Assembly: GCA_029721515.1 (NCBI GenBank)
Contig: CM056553.1
Coordinates: forward strand, 7,260,349-7,324,348
Direction: 5' to 3'
DNA length: 64,000 nt
Origin: Synanceia verrucosa
Taxonomy: Eukaryota; Chordata; Actinopteri; Perciformes; Synanceiidae
The translations under genes and the position numbers were made by a program. Position 1 is the first letter of the stretch. Each line of letters begins with the position of its first letter. The notes below the pieces were generated by a model that did no database searches, was not told the DNA's origin, and worked only from the letters and a program-made list of their open reading frames with translations. Of the stretch, positions 63,441-64,000 are shown piece after piece.

Positions 63441-63446
63441 AGCAAG
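63274..63446 (+). CDS. apln: apln exon 2 (pro-region and mature peptides; stop 63438-63440)
   Basis: The acceptor TGTCCTCCAG ends at 63273. The first two bases complete Gly23, then 54 residues run to Phe77 and TAG at 63438-63440. A strong donor AAG|GTGAGT at 63447 lies 6 nt after the stop, so the exon ends at 63446 with only 6 nt of 3'UTR. This matches the mammalian plan, in which coding sequence ends in exon 2 and a further exon carries the 3'UTR. The 3'UTR exon itself is not identified in the last 550 bp. Confidence 0.95.
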
Positions 63447-64000
63447 GTGAGTTTACAACGATCAGGGGTGAAAAGACACTCGCTTTGTTTGCTGAAGCGT
63501 GCCATCAAACCTGTGATAACACGGTCAAACAGTACGTTTACACACACATCTAAGACAAGCTATTGGCAATAACGGAGCTAAGGATTTAACTGGCGTTTCA
63601 GAGAAATCTGAGTGTACATGCATGGCAAGAGAATGGAATTATTGAGTGAGGTCCATTCACCTCCGAGACACTGGATGACGTTTCGCCATTTCGCATTGGC
63701 ATTCTTCCAATTCTTCTGCTACTGTGTTGTTGTCATCCCGCTTCCATAGCCTCGTCACTTCCGGAAGGGGGAGTGCCGTTAGTCAGTAGTCCAGCTAACT
63801 GTGGTTTGCATATACATGCTGGAAAAGCTTGACTTAGAACCACATTATCTGCTACGAATAGTCCGATTATAAAAACTCAAGTTCGGTTCAACTACAGCCT
63901 AAGGTGTATATATGGCTTCAGTATTAGCCGGACTAAGGCAATAAGTCGAATTTCTCTATTGTCACGCCATAAAAGGTGATTCCCCTCAAAAAAGTTTGTG
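63447..64000 (+). other. apln: probable apln 3'UTR intron (intron 2), start
   Basis: Begins with the GTGAGT donor 6 nt after the apelin stop. I find no obvious acceptor/polyadenylation exon before the window ends, so the 3'UTR exon likely lies to the right. If the donor is unused, this would instead be 3'UTR. Confidence 0.6.

Overview
The window looks like teleost fish nuclear DNA, probably from a percomorph. The reasons are spliced genes with GT-AG introns, very low coding density, many (CA)n microsatellites, a decayed Tc1-like transposon, V-SINE-type retroposons whose 3' tails are ATGG repeats, and several MITE-like repeats of kinds common in fish. There are no bacterial, plasmid or phage genes. 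Almost all open frames outside the exons described here are chance frames or low-complexity frames.

Two protein-coding genes can be supported. At the left edge, on the minus strand, are the first seven coding exons of xpnpep2 (membrane-bound X-prolyl aminopeptidase 2, aminopeptidase P2). They run from the ATG at 3902 down to 636, and the rest of the gene lies left of the window. At the right, on the plus strand, is apln (apelin preproprotein). Coding exon 1 (49739-49805, signal peptide) and coding exon 2 (63274-63440, mature peptides) are separated by a 13.5 kb intron. Together they give a complete 77-residue precursor ending in the apelin C-terminus. The genes are divergent and about 46 kb apart, the same neighbour relation as human APLN-XPNPEP2 on Xq. 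One encodes a secreted vasoactive peptide and the other an ectopeptidase that cuts X-Pro N-termini, so a ligand/peptidase relation is conceivable but not shown.

Layout: 1-635, xpnpep2 intron 7; 636-3902, xpnpep2 exons 7 to 1; 3903-49200, intergenic with repeats; 49200-49738, apln upstream/5'UTR region with dense CA/TC microsatellites; 49739-63446, apln exons and intron 1; 63447-64000, probable 3'UTR intron of apln. Notable intergenic items are a degenerate Tc1 element (18056-19299), five V-SINE-like fragments (two with perfect 12-bp target duplications), a 0.6 kb fold-back element with arms of about 180 bp (30353-30963), a short TIR element with an 11-bp direct repeat (43369-43694), and a family of unclassified repeats clustered between 9.8 and 20.6 kb.

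I found no evidence for a new multi-gene system. The points most worth a second look are the fold-back element, the TG tract that forms the 3' splice site of xpnpep2 exon 3, the Gln-to-Pro change at the start of apelin-13, and the apln 3'UTR intron.
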